Assembly (NCBI GenBank): GCA_902141825.1
Contig: CABFPG010000011.1
Span: 145,695 to 209,694, forward strand
Origin: Thalassocella blandensis
GTDB taxonomy: Bacteria > Pseudomonadota > Gammaproteobacteria > Pseudomonadales > Cellvibrionaceae
DNA: 64,000 nucleotides
Direction of reading: 5' to 3'
Shown: in pieces, positions 35,961 through 46,215 of the stretch
How positions within the stretch are numbered: the stretch's first letter is position 1
How the letters are laid out: the number at the start of each line of letters is the position of its first letter
Made by a program: the position numbers and the translations under genes
The notes under the pieces: generated by a model
What the model saw: the letters and a program-made list of their open reading frames with translations, nothing else
The model's database searches: none
What the model was told of the DNA's origin: nothing

Positions 35961-38537
35961 ATGATCAAAAAACCAAGTCTCAAACTGATGCCGCTGTCCG
36001 CAGCGGTTGCTGCGCTCTCTGTCAGCTCCATCACAGTCGCACAGAATCAACAAGTAGAAGAACTGGTCATTACGGGTACTCGTGCCCAGGCTCGCTCGGT
36101 TTTCGATTCTTCTGTGCCTGTAGATGTGGTTAGCGGCGATGATTTTGTAAACCAGGGTGACACCGACCTGAGTAACCTCCTACGTAACGTGGTTCCTTCT
36201 TACAACGTTAATACACAGCCAATTTCGGATGCTGCCACTATTGTAAGACCAGCTAACCTGCGTGGCCTGGCTCCAGACCACACTCTGGTATTGGTGAATG
36301 GCAAGCGCCGACACAGAGCCGCGGTAATTTACTGGCTTGGCAATGGCGTATCTGATGGCGCACAAGGTCCGGATATTGCTCCAATTCCTGCCATCGCATT
36401 AAGACAGGTAGAAGTACTTCGTGATGGTGCTGCAGCACAATATGGTTCTGATGCTATTGCGGGTGTAATGAACTTCCTGTTAAAAGACGACAACTCCGGC
36501 GGCAGCATAGAGTTAAAAACCGGCGAATTCTATGAAGGTGACGGCCAGCAATTTACCATCGCAGGTAATGTCGGCCTACCTTTAACTGAAAACGGCTTTC
36601 TTAACTTAAGCCTTGAATATGGAAGCACTGACGCAACAGACCGAAGCGTACAACGGTACGATGCACTTGAATTGATCGACTATGGTATAGAGGGTGTGGA
36701 AGACCCCGCACAAATTTGGGGTCAACCAGAAATTAAAGATGATTTAAAATTTTTCTTCAATTCCGGTATTGAATTAACTTCCGGCATTAGCGCTTATGCA
36801 TTTGGTAACTACGCTTCCAAGGAAGTGGAAGGAGGTTTCTATTATAGAAACCCCAACACACGTAGCGGGGTATATGCTTCCGAAGTTGACCCTGATGAAA
36901 TTAAAAATTCTGGAGATGAATACCTTGTACGCCTTGTGGCAGACCTAACTGAGGACATGTCTGGTAACTGCCCAACATCACTGCGCGTATACAATGAAGA
37001 TGGAACAGCAAATCTGGCCGGACTGAATGACGTAATGGCCAACCCGAACTGCTTTGTAATGAATGAAGTGTTTCCCGCTGGCTTTACACCTCGTTTTGGC
37101 GGTGAAGCGGAAGACCAATCGTTGGTCGTAGGCATTAAAAGTGTAGAAGCGGCTGGCTGGAACTGGGATCTTAGCTATAGCTACGGCCACAACAAAGTGG
37201 ACTTCTTCATTAAAAATACCGTTAACGCGTCACTCGGCCCCGATACACCTACCGAATTTAACCCAGGCTCTTACGCTCAGACAGACCAAGGTATCAGCCT
37301 CGACGTAGCACGCGGGTTTGATATTGGCACCTACTCCGATCTGAACGTTGCTATCGGCTTGGAATGGCGCGAAGAAGAATTCGAAATTACTCAGGGTGAT
37401 CCAGAATCATACCTAATCGGCCCCTACGCTGAACAAGAGTTTAGCGCTGCATCCAACGGCTTCCCGGGCTTTGGCCCGCTTGCTTCCGGTGCCTGGAGTC
37501 GCTCAAACGTCGCTGCTTACCTGGATTTAGAAACCAATATCACTGAAGCATGGCTTCTAGGGGTTGCCGGACGCTGGGAAGATTTCGATGACTTCGGCAC
37601 AACCACCAACGGCAAGATTGCGACCAGCTATAAGTTCACTGACGCGGTATCCGTCCGTGCAAGTTACAGTACAGGTTTCCGTGCACCAACGCCTGGTCAA
37701 TCTAACGCATTCAACGTATCCACTGAGTTCGATTTCACACTAGGTGACCTCGTAAACAATGGAACAATTCCTTCAACCAATCCTGTTGCACAGCTTCGTG
37801 GCGGTAAACCACTTGAGCCAGAAACATCGACCAACGCCACTGCAGGTTTAGTACTGCAATTGGGCAGTGTTGATATCACCATCGATTACTTCAACATTAA
37901 ACTTGAAGACCGGCTGGCTATTACGCAGCTTTACTCATTAACCGATGAAGAAATTGACGACCTGATCGAGTCCGGTGTTGAAAGTGCGGAAAACCTGCAG
38001 AACTTCCGCTTCTTCTCTAACGACTTCGATACCACGACCTCCGGTGTTGAAATGGTTGCCACCTGGGGCGCTGAATTATTTGGCGGCAATACAGATTTCA
38101 GCTTAGCCTACAGTTTCACTGAAACCGAAATTGACGAGTATCGCGTTGCCGACGATGCCGACGAAGACTACCTGGCAAACGTAGCAACACGTATTCGTGA
38201 AATTGAAGAAGGCTTGCCTCAAACCCGCTGGAATATCAGCGCAAACCATACATATGAACAATGGCGTTTGATGGCGCGCGTAAATTACTTCGACGAGTTT
38301 TATGATTCAGAAGACGGCAACACCTACTCTGACATCTTCACGCTAGATGTAGAAGGCGCTTATTCGTTTAACGATAACTTCACAGCAATTATCGGTGCAC
38401 AAAACGCTCTGGATGAGTTCCCTGAAGACAACCCAAATGCGGCTGGACCTGATGGCCTTGGTAATAAATATAGCCAGTTTGCGCCAAGTGGTTTCGGCGG
38501 TGGATTCTACTACATGCGCTTACGCTATGAGTTCTAA
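35961..38537 (+). CDS. TonB-dependent outer membrane receptor
   Basis: Outer membrane active transporter of 858 residues. Signal peptide (residues 1-27), TonB box-like VEELVITGTRA immediately after, plug domain about 35-175 with GLAPDHTLVLVNGKRRHRAA and VEVLRDGAAAQYGSDAIAGV, then a 22-strand barrel ending in an aromatic residue (FYYMRLRYEF). AAGGAAA lies seven bases before the ATG. The ligand cannot be read directly; the convergent neighbour is a beta-1,3-glucanase-like enzyme with two CBM6 domains, so uptake of an oligosaccharide such as a laminarin fragment is a reasonable inference. A strong terminator follows at 38577. Confidence 0.93.
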   Translation: MIKKPSLKLMPLSAAVAALSVSSITVAQNQQVEELVITGTRAQARSVFDSSVPVDVVSGDDFVNQGDTDLSNLLRNVVPSYNVNTQPISDAATIVRPANLRGLAPDHTLVLVNGKRRHRAAVIYWLGNGVSDGAQGPDIAPIPAIALRQVEVLRDGAAAQYGSDAIAGVMNFLLKDDNSGGSIELKTGEFYEGDGQQFTIAGNVGLPLTENGFLNLSLEYGSTDATDRSVQRYDALELIDYGIEGVEDPAQIWGQPEIKDDLKFFFNSGIELTSGISAYAFGNYASKEVEGGFYYRNPNTRSGVYASEVDPDEIKNSGDEYLVRLVADLTEDMSGNCPTSLRVYNEDGTANLAGLNDVMANPNCFVMNEVFPAGFTPRFGGEAEDQSLVVGIKSVEAAGWNWDLSYSYGHNKVDFFIKNTVNASLGPDTPTEFNPGSYAQTDQGISLDVARGFDIGTYSDLNVAIGLEWREEEFEITQGDPESYLIGPYAEQEFSAASNGFPGFGPLASGAWSRSNVAAYLDLETNITEAWLLGVAGRWEDFDDFGTTTNGKIATSYKFTDAVSVRASYSTGFRAPTPGQSNAFNVSTEFDFTLGDLVNNGTIPSTNPVAQLRGGKPLEPETSTNATAGLVLQLGSVDITIDYFNIKLEDRLAITQLYSLTDEEIDDLIESGVESAENLQNFRFFSNDFDTTTSGVEMVATWGAELFGGNTDFSLAYSFTETEIDEYRVADDADEDYLANVATRIREIEEGLPQTRWNISANHTYEQWRLMARVNYFDEFYDSEDGNTYSDIFTLDVEGAYSFNDNFTAIIGAQNALDEFPEDNPNAAGPDGLGNKYSQFAPSGFGGGFYYMRLRYEF

Positions 38538-38576
38538 TCCTAAGCATCTAACAATAGCATTACGCTAAACATTGAG

Positions 38577-38607
38577 ACGGGGATTGGTTAGCCAATCCCC
38601 GTTTTTT
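38577..38607 (+). terminator. Intrinsic terminator of TonB receptor gene
   Basis: ACGGGGATTGG (38577-38587), loop TTAG, CCAATCCCCGT (38592-38602), then a T-run. 11-bp perfect stem, 40 bases after the stop codon. It also faces the 3' end of the convergent GH16 gene. Confidence 0.95.
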
Positions 38608-38638
38608 ACATCACAGCAAAATATATTGCCAACACTCG

Positions 38639-40294
38639 TTAATTACGAATACGCCACCAATTCAAATTCCAGCCCCCGGCAGGTGCATAAATCCCCACAC
38701 TATAAGTCCCCGCAGGTATGGTTACCTGATGCGATACCGTAGTCCAGGTTTGCCAACCGCCCGTACTGGGAATACTGCGCCCGCCAAGCACCGTAGATCC
38801 GCCATTTAAATCCAACGAGACTGTCCCTCCACCGCTTAAACTAGCTACGCGATACTCCACGGTATACGTGCCACTGACCGGAAAAGTGATATTGTTGTAT
38901 GACATCCAGTCACCAGCATCAATCCAACCGACATTAGACCCTCCCCCCGTATCACTTGTTGCTTCGACTTGAACACCACTCATAGCAGAATAGTTTTCGG
39001 CTTGGCGAGTGACTGAGAACGAAGGTGGCGGAGTTGGCGTCGGGTTACTGCCACTTACGATTCTGAACCAGTTAATATTCCAACCGCCTGTCGTAGCATA
39101 GATGCCAAAATTATGTGTCCCTGCATTGATATAAACGGTGTGTGAAATAGTTGTCCACGTTTGCCAGCCACCAGTATTAGGTACAGGCACACTTCCAAGT
39201 ACTGTAGCGCCGCCATTAAGATCCAAGGTCAGATTCCCACCGCCATTTAAACTGGCAACACGATATTCCACGGTATAATTTCCCGATGTTGGAATGTTGA
39301 TGCTGTTATAAGCCATCCAATCACCGGTATCTATCCAGCCAACATTGGTACCACCGCCAGAGTCGCTGGTTGCTTCTGTTTGCACGCCAGACATACTGTT
39401 AAAGTTTTCTGCCTGAATAATCGTATTTATGGTGCCTGGAGGTGGTGTGGTGGTTGGCGTAGGTGTGGGCGTCGGGTTGGTTCCACCGTCTTGATAAAAC
39501 CGCACATAATCCACTAACAGCTGCGCAGGCAAAGCATTGTGATCCACGTTAAATCCCGGCCAATTGCCACCCACAGCCAGGTTCAACAGAATAAAAAAGT
39601 TATTATGAAACTCCTGGGTCCCATTAATCCCATTTTGCGTATTCGCTTCCCAAAACTGCACACCATCAACAAACCAACGAATACCAGAGGCATCCCGCTC
39701 AATCGCATAAACATGAAAGTTGGATACATTGGTTGTATGACTGCCACCATAATATGCATAACCACCGCCACTATCGGACCAATGTATCGTGCCATGCATT
39801 TGTCCCTCATTATTGACGTGTTCAAAAATATCAATTTCACCACATGCAGGCCATCCCACACTCGTAATATTGTCTCCCAGCATCCAAAATGCCGGCCATA
39901 AACCCTGCCCTTGGGGTGCAGACATACGCGCCTCTACCCGTCCATATCCAAAACTACGCCGCCCCTGTGTTTTCATGCGTGCGGAGGTATAGTTGAATCC
40001 ACCAAAACTTTCCTGTCGCGCCGTAATTACCAGCATGCCGTTTTGCACTGTTGCATTTTGCTGTCGATAATATTCCAATTCATTGTTGCCCCATCCGCCG
40101 GAGCCATTTCCAATCTCAAACACCCAATCCGGGCCAATACCGCTATCAAATTCATCGGACCATACCAACTGCCAGTTTTGTGCATGGACAGCAAAAGAAA
40201 AACTCAGGCTTAGCACGCCTGCCATTACGATTATTAAACTTTTCGCCAGAGAAAAGCGTCTTGCTTTTGAAAATTCACTTAGATCTTTCATCAT
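38639..40294 (-). CDS. GH16 endo-beta-glucanase with two CBM6 modules
   Basis: Secreted enzyme of 551 residues that should cleave beta-1,3- or mixed-linkage glucans. Signal peptide to about residue 39; GH16 domain 40-272 with GEIDIFEH at 152-159 (nucleophile Glu153, Asp155, acid/base Glu158; the extra residue in ExDxxE is typical of laminarinase-type GH16); NPTPTPTPTTTPPPG linker; CBM6 about 290-413; second linker NPTPTPPP; CBM6 about 428-550. The two CBM6 modules are close copies (AENFNSMSGVQTEATSD and AENYSAMSGVQVEATSD). GGAG is seven bases before the first ATG. Convergent with the TonB receptor; together they look like a glucan utilisation locus. Confidence 0.95.
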   Translation of the reverse strand: MMKDLSEFSKARRFSLAKSLIIVMAGVLSLSFSFAVHAQNWQLVWSDEFDSGIGPDWVFEIGNGSGGWGNNELEYYRQQNATVQNGMLVITARQESFGGFNYTSARMKTQGRRSFGYGRVEARMSAPQGQGLWPAFWMLGDNITSVGWPACGEIDIFEHVNNEGQMHGTIHWSDSGGGYAYYGGSHTTNVSNFHVYAIERDASGIRWFVDGVQFWEANTQNGINGTQEFHNNFFILLNLAVGGNWPGFNVDHNALPAQLLVDYVRFYQDGGTNPTPTPTPTTTPPPGTINTIIQAENFNSMSGVQTEATSDSGGGTNVGWIDTGDWMAYNSINIPTSGNYTVEYRVASLNGGGNLTLDLNGGATVLGSVPVPNTGGWQTWTTISHTVYINAGTHNFGIYATTGGWNINWFRIVSGSNPTPTPPPSFSVTRQAENYSAMSGVQVEATSDTGGGSNVGWIDAGDWMSYNNITFPVSGTYTVEYRVASLSGGGTVSLDLNGGSTVLGGRSIPSTGGWQTWTTVSHQVTIPAGTYSVGIYAPAGGWNLNWWRIRN

Positions 40295-41231
40295 TGATAA
40301 TCTCCAAAATCAATAGTTATTATTTTTTAATTAATTATTTCATACACACTATTTCCTTGCTTACAGTTGAATATACCCGTCACCTCCCCGCCTAAGCTTA
40401 AATTAACCAACCAAAGAACAACTCGAAAGTTTTTTCTTTCGATTCATGAACCAGTTAGTAGAAGACAAGAACACAGACAAACTAGAATAAAAGGAAGCTT
40501 GAGTGTATCGCGATTACTTTATACTGTCGTAGCAATTCAGGGAATTAAACAGAACTTTTGGCGTCGCAATATTTTTTCTTAAGCACATCAAAAAAGCATT
40601 ATGATCTTTTAACTCAATCCCTCAGAATAAAAATTAGAAAAAGTTATACACAAACCCAATGCAATATAGACCTTCTTTCTTAGCAAGTATCGAAGTAAGC
40701 CTGGACTCATATATCGGGAACACTTTGTTTATAAATTCCCACAGAAAAAACTCAATTTCCTTTCAAACCGAAAGATATTTAAAGCGGCCCTTTCAATTAG
40801 GCCATCACATTATTCACAGCAGCATTGCCGAATCAATGCATTCACCTCAAATACTAAAAACAACCACCACATCAATCGCAAAACCAACCGCAATCCAAGC
40901 AAAGAACCACACTACAACAGCCCCGCGCAACACAAGAGAATAAGACACCCTCAAACAAAATCATTATAAATTCCACGATCCAAAAGTAATATTTACAAAA
41001 TAATCACGCACCCACTGTCCATTTTCCACCATGTATATTGATTCAGTTTTTTTATTTACATCGTCGCTTACACAAAGCGCTTCGCCTCCCTGCCATATAA
41101 AACCCAAACAAATAATCAAATAACTTTTGGCAAACAAATTGCTATAACTATTTTTAATATCACTTTCACAGGCAACGCATTTGGGCGACCAAAATGAAAA
41201 GCCATTCCAGAAAAAAAATTGGAGATCAACT
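40295..41231. other. AT-rich region between GH16 and S15 hydrolase genes
   Basis: About 940 bases. Several short open frames occur but lack ribosome binding sites and recognisable domains. It must contain the divergent promoters of the GH16 gene and the hydrolase. Nothing else was identified. Confidence 0.5.
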
Positions 41232-42887
41232 TTGAACACCCGAAAATTAGCGATAACCATGCTATTACTTGTCAGTTTCCATCTACCCAGCCTGGCAACA
41301 GCAAATATTTGCATCAATCTTCCACTGGAAGATTTTGAGCGCTACCACTTATATGAAGGTGACCTCACCATTCGCTCAAATGACAACACAGAAATTGCAG
41401 CCAATATTTTCATCCCCGATTCCGAAATGCCAGCAAACGGATATCCTGCCATTATTTTCATTAGCAGCTGGAATTTTAATGAATATGAATATCTTCACCA
41501 CGCCCAACGTTTTGCTGAAAAAGGATACGTGGTAATCAACTATGCGACACGTGGATTTGGTTGCTCAGGAGGCATGGCAGAAGTCGCAAGTGAAAACGAC
41601 ATCAATGACGTGTCGGCTGTCGTAGACTACTTACAGGCACGCAACGATATTGATATGGCGAATATTGGAGTCAGTGGAGTGTCTTACGGGGCAGGCATAG
41701 CCCTTATCGGCGCAGCAAAAGAGCCCAGAATAAAGACTGCCGTTGCGATGAGCGGATGGGGGTCGCTTTCCGATGCACTTTACGGCCAACAAACCGGTCG
41801 CCTGTTCTGGGGAAGTTTTTTAACATTGTCCGGTAGTCTTTCGGGCACTTTGGACCCAGAGCTAACCACAATATTTAGTGATCTACTCCAAAATAAAAAT
41901 ATCGATAAGTTACTCGAATGGAGCGAACCTCGCTCACCTCTTACCTATGTTCATCTGATCAACGAAAAACAGGCTCCAATATTTATCAGCCACAATTATG
42001 GAGACAATTTATTCCAGATTAACAGCCTGATGCGATTTTTTGACCGGCTTACCGGCCCTAAGTATTTTGAATTAAATCAGGGCAGCCACGCTTCAACAGA
42101 GATACCCGGTTTATTTGGATTGGAAAACGAAACCTGGGAAAATGCTCACCTGTGGTTTGATCAATGGTTAAAAAACCAATCTAACCGGCACTTCCCTCAC
42201 AGCAAAGTATCCATTCTGACGGATATTGAACATGACCGTGAAATTTATGCGCAAATGCCAGGCATCAATGACAGATCCGATTCACTTACCTTCACCTTAG
42301 CTCCGCGTAAAAATCTATTTTCACAAGGCGCACTAACAACGGATAATCAATCAACGGAGAACACAAGTAACAGTATTTTTTCCGGGCTGGATTCAGGTGC
42401 GAGTACTGGCATTCCGGCGTTAAGCGCTATTGTAGATGGGCATTACAATCAACCCGTCTTTTATCCCATCTCGTGGATAAACCCATTACACGGATTAACG
42501 TTTATATCAGAGCCGCTTGAAAACACCACAAAAATACGCGGTATTCCCACCACCCAGGTAGAGGTCAGCAGCTCCAGCGAGTACCTACAGCTGATAGCAT
42601 ATTTATATGATGTCGATGAAAATGGCATAGCGACATTAATTACCCATGCGCCGATCACAAAACACAACATGGTGCAAAATCAAACCCGTCACCTGAATAT
42701 GGAATTAGTCGCTACAGCATACAATGTAGAAAAAGATCATCGTATCGCGTTGGTTTTCGACACATTTGACTTGCTGTACGATTTGCCCACACTACTGCCC
42801 TATGAAGCGCGGTTCCATTATTCTCAGGACTACCAGACTTCATTAACCTTACCGGTCTTAAACAGCAGTATTAAATCAGCAGATTAA
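41232..42887 (+). CDS. Secreted S15/CocE-type alpha/beta hydrolase
   Basis: Exported serine hydrolase, 551 residues. I choose TTG 41232: GGAG at 41221 is exactly seven bases away and the product begins with a clean signal peptide (NTRKLAITMLLLVSFHLPSLATA). Other options are ATG 41259 or TTG 41181. Numbering from this start, Ser151 lies in GVSGVSYGAG, Asp258 in HNYGDNLFQ and His286 in NQGSHAST, the catalytic triad of the X-prolyl dipeptidyl peptidase/CocE group; YATRGFGCSGG is the oxyanion region. The C-terminal half is the jelly-roll-like X-Pro peptidase domain. The substrate (acyl ester or peptide) is not predictable. Stop is eight bases from the stop of the convergent FliB gene. Confidence 0.85.
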   Translation: MNTRKLAITMLLLVSFHLPSLATANICINLPLEDFERYHLYEGDLTIRSNDNTEIAANIFIPDSEMPANGYPAIIFISSWNFNEYEYLHHAQRFAEKGYVVINYATRGFGCSGGMAEVASENDINDVSAVVDYLQARNDIDMANIGVSGVSYGAGIALIGAAKEPRIKTAVAMSGWGSLSDALYGQQTGRLFWGSFLTLSGSLSGTLDPELTTIFSDLLQNKNIDKLLEWSEPRSPLTYVHLINEKQAPIFISHNYGDNLFQINSLMRFFDRLTGPKYFELNQGSHASTEIPGLFGLENETWENAHLWFDQWLKNQSNRHFPHSKVSILTDIEHDREIYAQMPGINDRSDSLTFTLAPRKNLFSQGALTTDNQSTENTSNSIFSGLDSGASTGIPALSAIVDGHYNQPVFYPISWINPLHGLTFISEPLENTTKIRGIPTTQVEVSSSSEYLQLIAYLYDVDENGIATLITHAPITKHNMVQNQTRHLNMELVATAYNVEKDHRIALVFDTFDLLYDLPTLLPYEARFHYSQDYQTSLTLPVLNSSIKSAD

Positions 42888-42895
42888 TACTTCGG

Positions 42896-44047
42896 TTAAT
42901 GCACGCTATAAATCGCGCGGCTCATGGACAAAATAGACATAAGATCTTTTTGTTTGAGCTCTGGTCCAAAGGCGTCAATAGCGTGCTCAATTTTTTGAGT
43001 TAACAAGAACAAGATGGGTTGGATTTGCGCCACACCGGGTACACCCTCCTCATCTTTTAAACACGCTAATAAAGCGGTTCGAAACACCAGGACAGAAACA
43101 ATCGCTGGCACCGAGTTTTCAAATACTCCAGCCAACCCTTTTTCTTGTGAATAAGGGGCCGTGCGCCGAATAATCTGATACACAAAATAACGTTTTAACG
43201 CATGGTCTATATTGCGTTTAACGTCTTCCTGAGCATAGTAACTATTTAGACGTTCTTCTGCATTTTCCTCAGCGAGCGCGGTTTCGATGGTTTCCATTAA
43301 CTGTTGAAGTCTCGGTGTTAACGCTTCTTTCGACCAACGCTGTAAAAAATAACGCATCAAATCAAAGCTGGTATTAACGTTGAAAGATGCCGCCTCATTT
43401 CTATAGTTCGTTACATCCAACTCATTAAAAATTGTTTGAGCGTGATCACACCAATCAAACTTGTCTACTCCGTCCAGCTTTTGCGCCACCAATAACACTC
43501 TCAACATGGCGTCTTCGAGTGAAATATCGTCTCTCTGGGCTTCTGTTACAAAGATTTCATGCGTGAGTAAAGCTCTTCGCTCCCGCTCAGGGTCAACACT
43601 CTGCCCCAGCACATCGACCGGTATCCGGTCGGTTTCTGTTTCCACCAAAGAAAAGGGATCTTCCTCCGTAAGGATAATGCGAGATACCTCAGGGCAGGAA
43701 ACCTTCGCATTAACAAAGATATTTTCGCCGATCTGCGTATGCACACGAGGATAAAAGTGGCAGGTATCTGATAAAAACTCAGTACCATAGGATGAGTGAA
43801 TTTTGCACAGGCCCGAGCTATCCCATAGTGAACAACCGTTATTACCGGGCTTTATGAGATACAGGTCACGTTCTTCGTGCAATTCCACGTACTCCAAAAG
43901 CTCCGGTGCACGCTCCTGGTACTTTTTATAAGCTTGTTTTTCAATATTTTTTCCAAACGGCTGACCACAGCATGGATCTTCACACTTATCCGCTAAACAA
44001 TTGAATTTATTCAGATAATTGTATTCTTTGACCAAAACAGTATTCAT
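42896..44047 (-). CDS. FliB-type lysine N-methylase
   Basis: Cys-rich protein of the flagellin lysine-N-methylase family. FNCLADKCEDPCCGQPFGK, NGCSLWDSSGLCKIHSSYG, DTCHFYPR and VSCPEVSRIIL give the clustered cysteines that define it and may bind an iron-sulfur cluster. From ATG 44047 it has 383 residues and begins at the family's usual first strand; the frame extends 62 codons further to a TTG at 44233 with no Shine-Dalgarno. FliB methylates lysines on flagellin in Salmonella. No flagellar gene is in this window, so the target here is unknown. Confidence 0.8.
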   Translation of the reverse strand: MNTVLVKEYNYLNKFNCLADKCEDPCCGQPFGKNIEKQAYKKYQERAPELLEYVELHEERDLYLIKPGNNGCSLWDSSGLCKIHSSYGTEFLSDTCHFYPRVHTQIGENIFVNAKVSCPEVSRIILTEEDPFSLVETETDRIPVDVLGQSVDPERERRALLTHEIFVTEAQRDDISLEDAMLRVLLVAQKLDGVDKFDWCDHAQTIFNELDVTNYRNEAASFNVNTSFDLMRYFLQRWSKEALTPRLQQLMETIETALAEENAEERLNSYYAQEDVKRNIDHALKRYFVYQIIRRTAPYSQEKGLAGVFENSVPAIVSVLVFRTALLACLKDEEGVPGVAQIQPILFLLTQKIEHAIDAFGPELKQKDLMSILSMSRAIYSVH

Positions 44048-44352
44048 AGAGTCTGCGCTTTTAAAAGTTTGAGGCGATTTAAGATACGAAGGCCATACAT
44101 CAGGCTTATACCCCTTAAAAGTGTCAAGAACACTCGAAAAGTTCATTCGGGAGAGAGAGTGTTTTGCCCGGGGCTTCTTTGGCGGGATACCTTGTATTTT
44201 GTCTTTGCAAGCCTCTATAAAGCTGTATTTCAAACCAGTGCTTGAGCTTCTTGATCGCTTTACATTAGCGCGCTTAGCGAATGAACAATCCTATTTTAAA
44301 AAACTCTCGCTTTGTCTCTTTCTATTTCCCCTTAACGTAGAGGCTTTCCGAT

Positions 44353-44408
44353 CAACCGGTCCCAATCCGCCGCTTTCAATCAGCCGTTTTCAATCAGCCG
44401 GCCCCAAT
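44353..44408. repeat. Tandem repeat, period 14, four units
   Basis: CAACCGGTCCCAAT, CCGCCGCTTTCAAT, CAGCCGTTTTCAAT and CAGCCGGCCCCAAT. Each unit keeps CCG at positions 4-6 or 5-7 and ends in CAAT. Confidence 0.88.
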
Positions 44409-44490
44409 CAACTGAGATTTTCCAATTCATTAAAACAAAGCGAATCGACAGAACTAAAAATCCAAACGCCATATCCCAAACCCCTATACC

Positions 44491-44514
44491 CCAAAGAACC
44501 AAAGAACCAAAGAA
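44491..44514. repeat. Perfect tandem repeat, period 8, three units
   Basis: CCAAAGAA three times, followed by CCAA of a fourth unit. Confidence 0.9.
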
Positions 44515-45308
44515 CCAATAATAGAAAGCAAAAAAGGAAAAGCCAAACAACATATAAATATTCGAACCGAGATATTTCGTGCAATAAAGCCAAAAAACAA
44601 TTAAAAAAAACAACTCGCCCTAAAAAATCATTTACGAATTTTTGTTCTTCACACTCAAACATCAACCTTCACATTAAGAATATCTTTTTGATAGTGATTT
44701 ATAATAAGAACAAATAAACAAACGAAAAAGACGAAACAGGCTGATTGTTTGACGACACTCTTTTAACCAAGAAATTTTTCGACATTTTTAATTTTCATAC
44801 CATAAAGTCACGAGTTAAATTCACGCGCTTTTTCAGAATCATATCGACAATAAAGTCGAAGGTTTTGGTTATATTTTTCCCGGGGCCTCGGACTTAAGAT
44901 TTCCGCATCAACAATCCTGAATGCGAAACCTACAACAACTCCATAAATATAATTACATTCGCACAGCCACTTAACCTTAATCAATTAAGTTGGAGAACTC
45001 ATCATGAAAATACCCCTGCCAGGATAAACATAACCATACACGGTTAGTGCTATTAATTTGCGAAACTGACCCGCTGAAATAACAGCTCCTCAAAAAATTT
45101 AACCACATTGCACCCGAATAAAATGAAGTGCAGGCATCCCGCTGCCCTATAAAAAAGCAGCAAACCTACATGCGATCTGCTCACGGAAGAACACATAAAA
45201 TCAAAACGATTTTTACTTCGTGTGTGTTTCAACAGTACTACCCAGGAGAAACAATCAGCGTACACATGCCATGTGTATACCCGTTCAAATACAAAAAGGC
45301 TAGAACCC

Positions 45309-46199
45309 ATGAAAATAAAGAATTTATTCCCGTCCCTAGTTTTAACCCTTTTCAGCATCTGCTTCCTCGCAAGCAATGCCTATTCACAGTCGTGCCCGAG
45401 CGGGGCAATTTGCCGCAACGATGAAGCACCCGGAAAATACAGTCGCAATGGCCCGTACAATGTAGATGACTATGACATGCCATTTGGCTCTACCCCAGGT
45501 GGCGCAAGTGTCTATTACCCTACAAATGCGACACCACCTTTTGCCGTTCTGGTATTTACACCGCCATTGTCAGGCACTCAGTTTATGTACCGTGACTGGG
45601 GACCATTTTTCGCTTCACATGGCATTGTAATGGTGACAATGGACACCCGCACCACGTCGGATTCTGTCGACTCCAGAGCCTCTCAGCAAGCGGATGTGCT
45701 CGATGCAATGAAAGATGAGAATACCCGTTACGGCAGTCCCTTACGGGGTAAGATTGCCACCAACAGACTGGGCGCGGTCGGCTGGTCAATGGGTGGCGGC
45801 GCCACATGGATTAACTCGGCTGAATATAACGGCCTGACCACTGCCATGTCATTAGCGGGACATAATTTGACAGCGATCAATTCAAATTCGCGCGGACGTA
45901 ATACACGGGTACCAACATTAATTATGAATGGTGCTCTGGATTTAACAATCCTGGGCGGGTTGGGACAATCAGACGGTGTTTACTCAAATATCCCATACGG
46001 TGTTCCCAAGGTGTTTTACGAAGTGAGATCTGCGGGACATTTCGACTGGGGTTCTCCAACCGCGGCAAATGATGCTACGGCTGAGCTGGCGTTAGCGTTT
46101 CAGAAAACATTCCTGGAAGGTGATACCCGGTGGGCCAGGTTTATCACCCGCCCCATTTTTGATGTCTCAGAATGGGAAAGTGCAAATATTCCGAATTAA
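45309..46199 (+). CDS. Secreted PET-hydrolase-like / cutinase-like esterase
   Basis: Exported alpha/beta hydrolase, 296 residues from ATG 45309 (AAGG nine bases upstream; the longer frame to 45222 adds no useful sequence). Signal peptide ends near residue 26. Regions shared with polyester hydrolases such as PETase: VYYPTNA, DWGPFFASHGIVMVTMDT, SRASQQADVLDA, VGWSMGGGAT and FLEGDTRWARF. Triad: Ser160, Asp211 (NGALD), His244 (SAGHFDW). Differences: the first oxyanion loop reads PPLSGTQFMYRDW, and I find no Trp after the second strand where PETase has Trp185 (SLAGHN here). Natural substrate is probably a polyester, lipid or aryl ester. Followed by a strong terminator; opposite a lipase-chaperone-like gene. 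Confidence 0.88.
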   Translation: MKIKNLFPSLVLTLFSICFLASNAYSQSCPSGAICRNDEAPGKYSRNGPYNVDDYDMPFGSTPGGASVYYPTNATPPFAVLVFTPPLSGTQFMYRDWGPFFASHGIVMVTMDTRTTSDSVDSRASQQADVLDAMKDENTRYGSPLRGKIATNRLGAVGWSMGGGATWINSAEYNGLTTAMSLAGHNLTAINSNSRGRNTRVPTLIMNGALDLTILGGLGQSDGVYSNIPYGVPKVFYEVRSAGHFDWGSPTAANDATAELALAFQKTFLEGDTRWARFITRPIFDVSEWESANIPN

Positions 46200-46215
46200 T
46201 CAAACCTAACCAACA

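Larger units (their letters stand above)
44048..45308. other. Intergenic region with two tandem arrays
   Basis: About 1.26 kb between divergent genes, AT-rich apart from the repeat at 44353. Open frames on the minus strand (44380-44665) are low-complexity Phe/Leu/Trp sequences produced by an A/C-rich plus strand and are not called. Two tandem arrays are listed separately. Confidence 0.5.

Noticed and set aside
40964..41317. 117-codon minus-strand frame
   Set aside because: Overlaps the start and signal peptide of the hydrolase gene, which has better coding evidence and a good ribosome binding site.
44380..44665. Minus-strand hydrophobic frames (77 and 85 codons)
   Set aside because: Phe/Leu/Trp-rich product of the complement of an A/C-rich strand with a CCAAAGAA array; not a membrane protein I can support.
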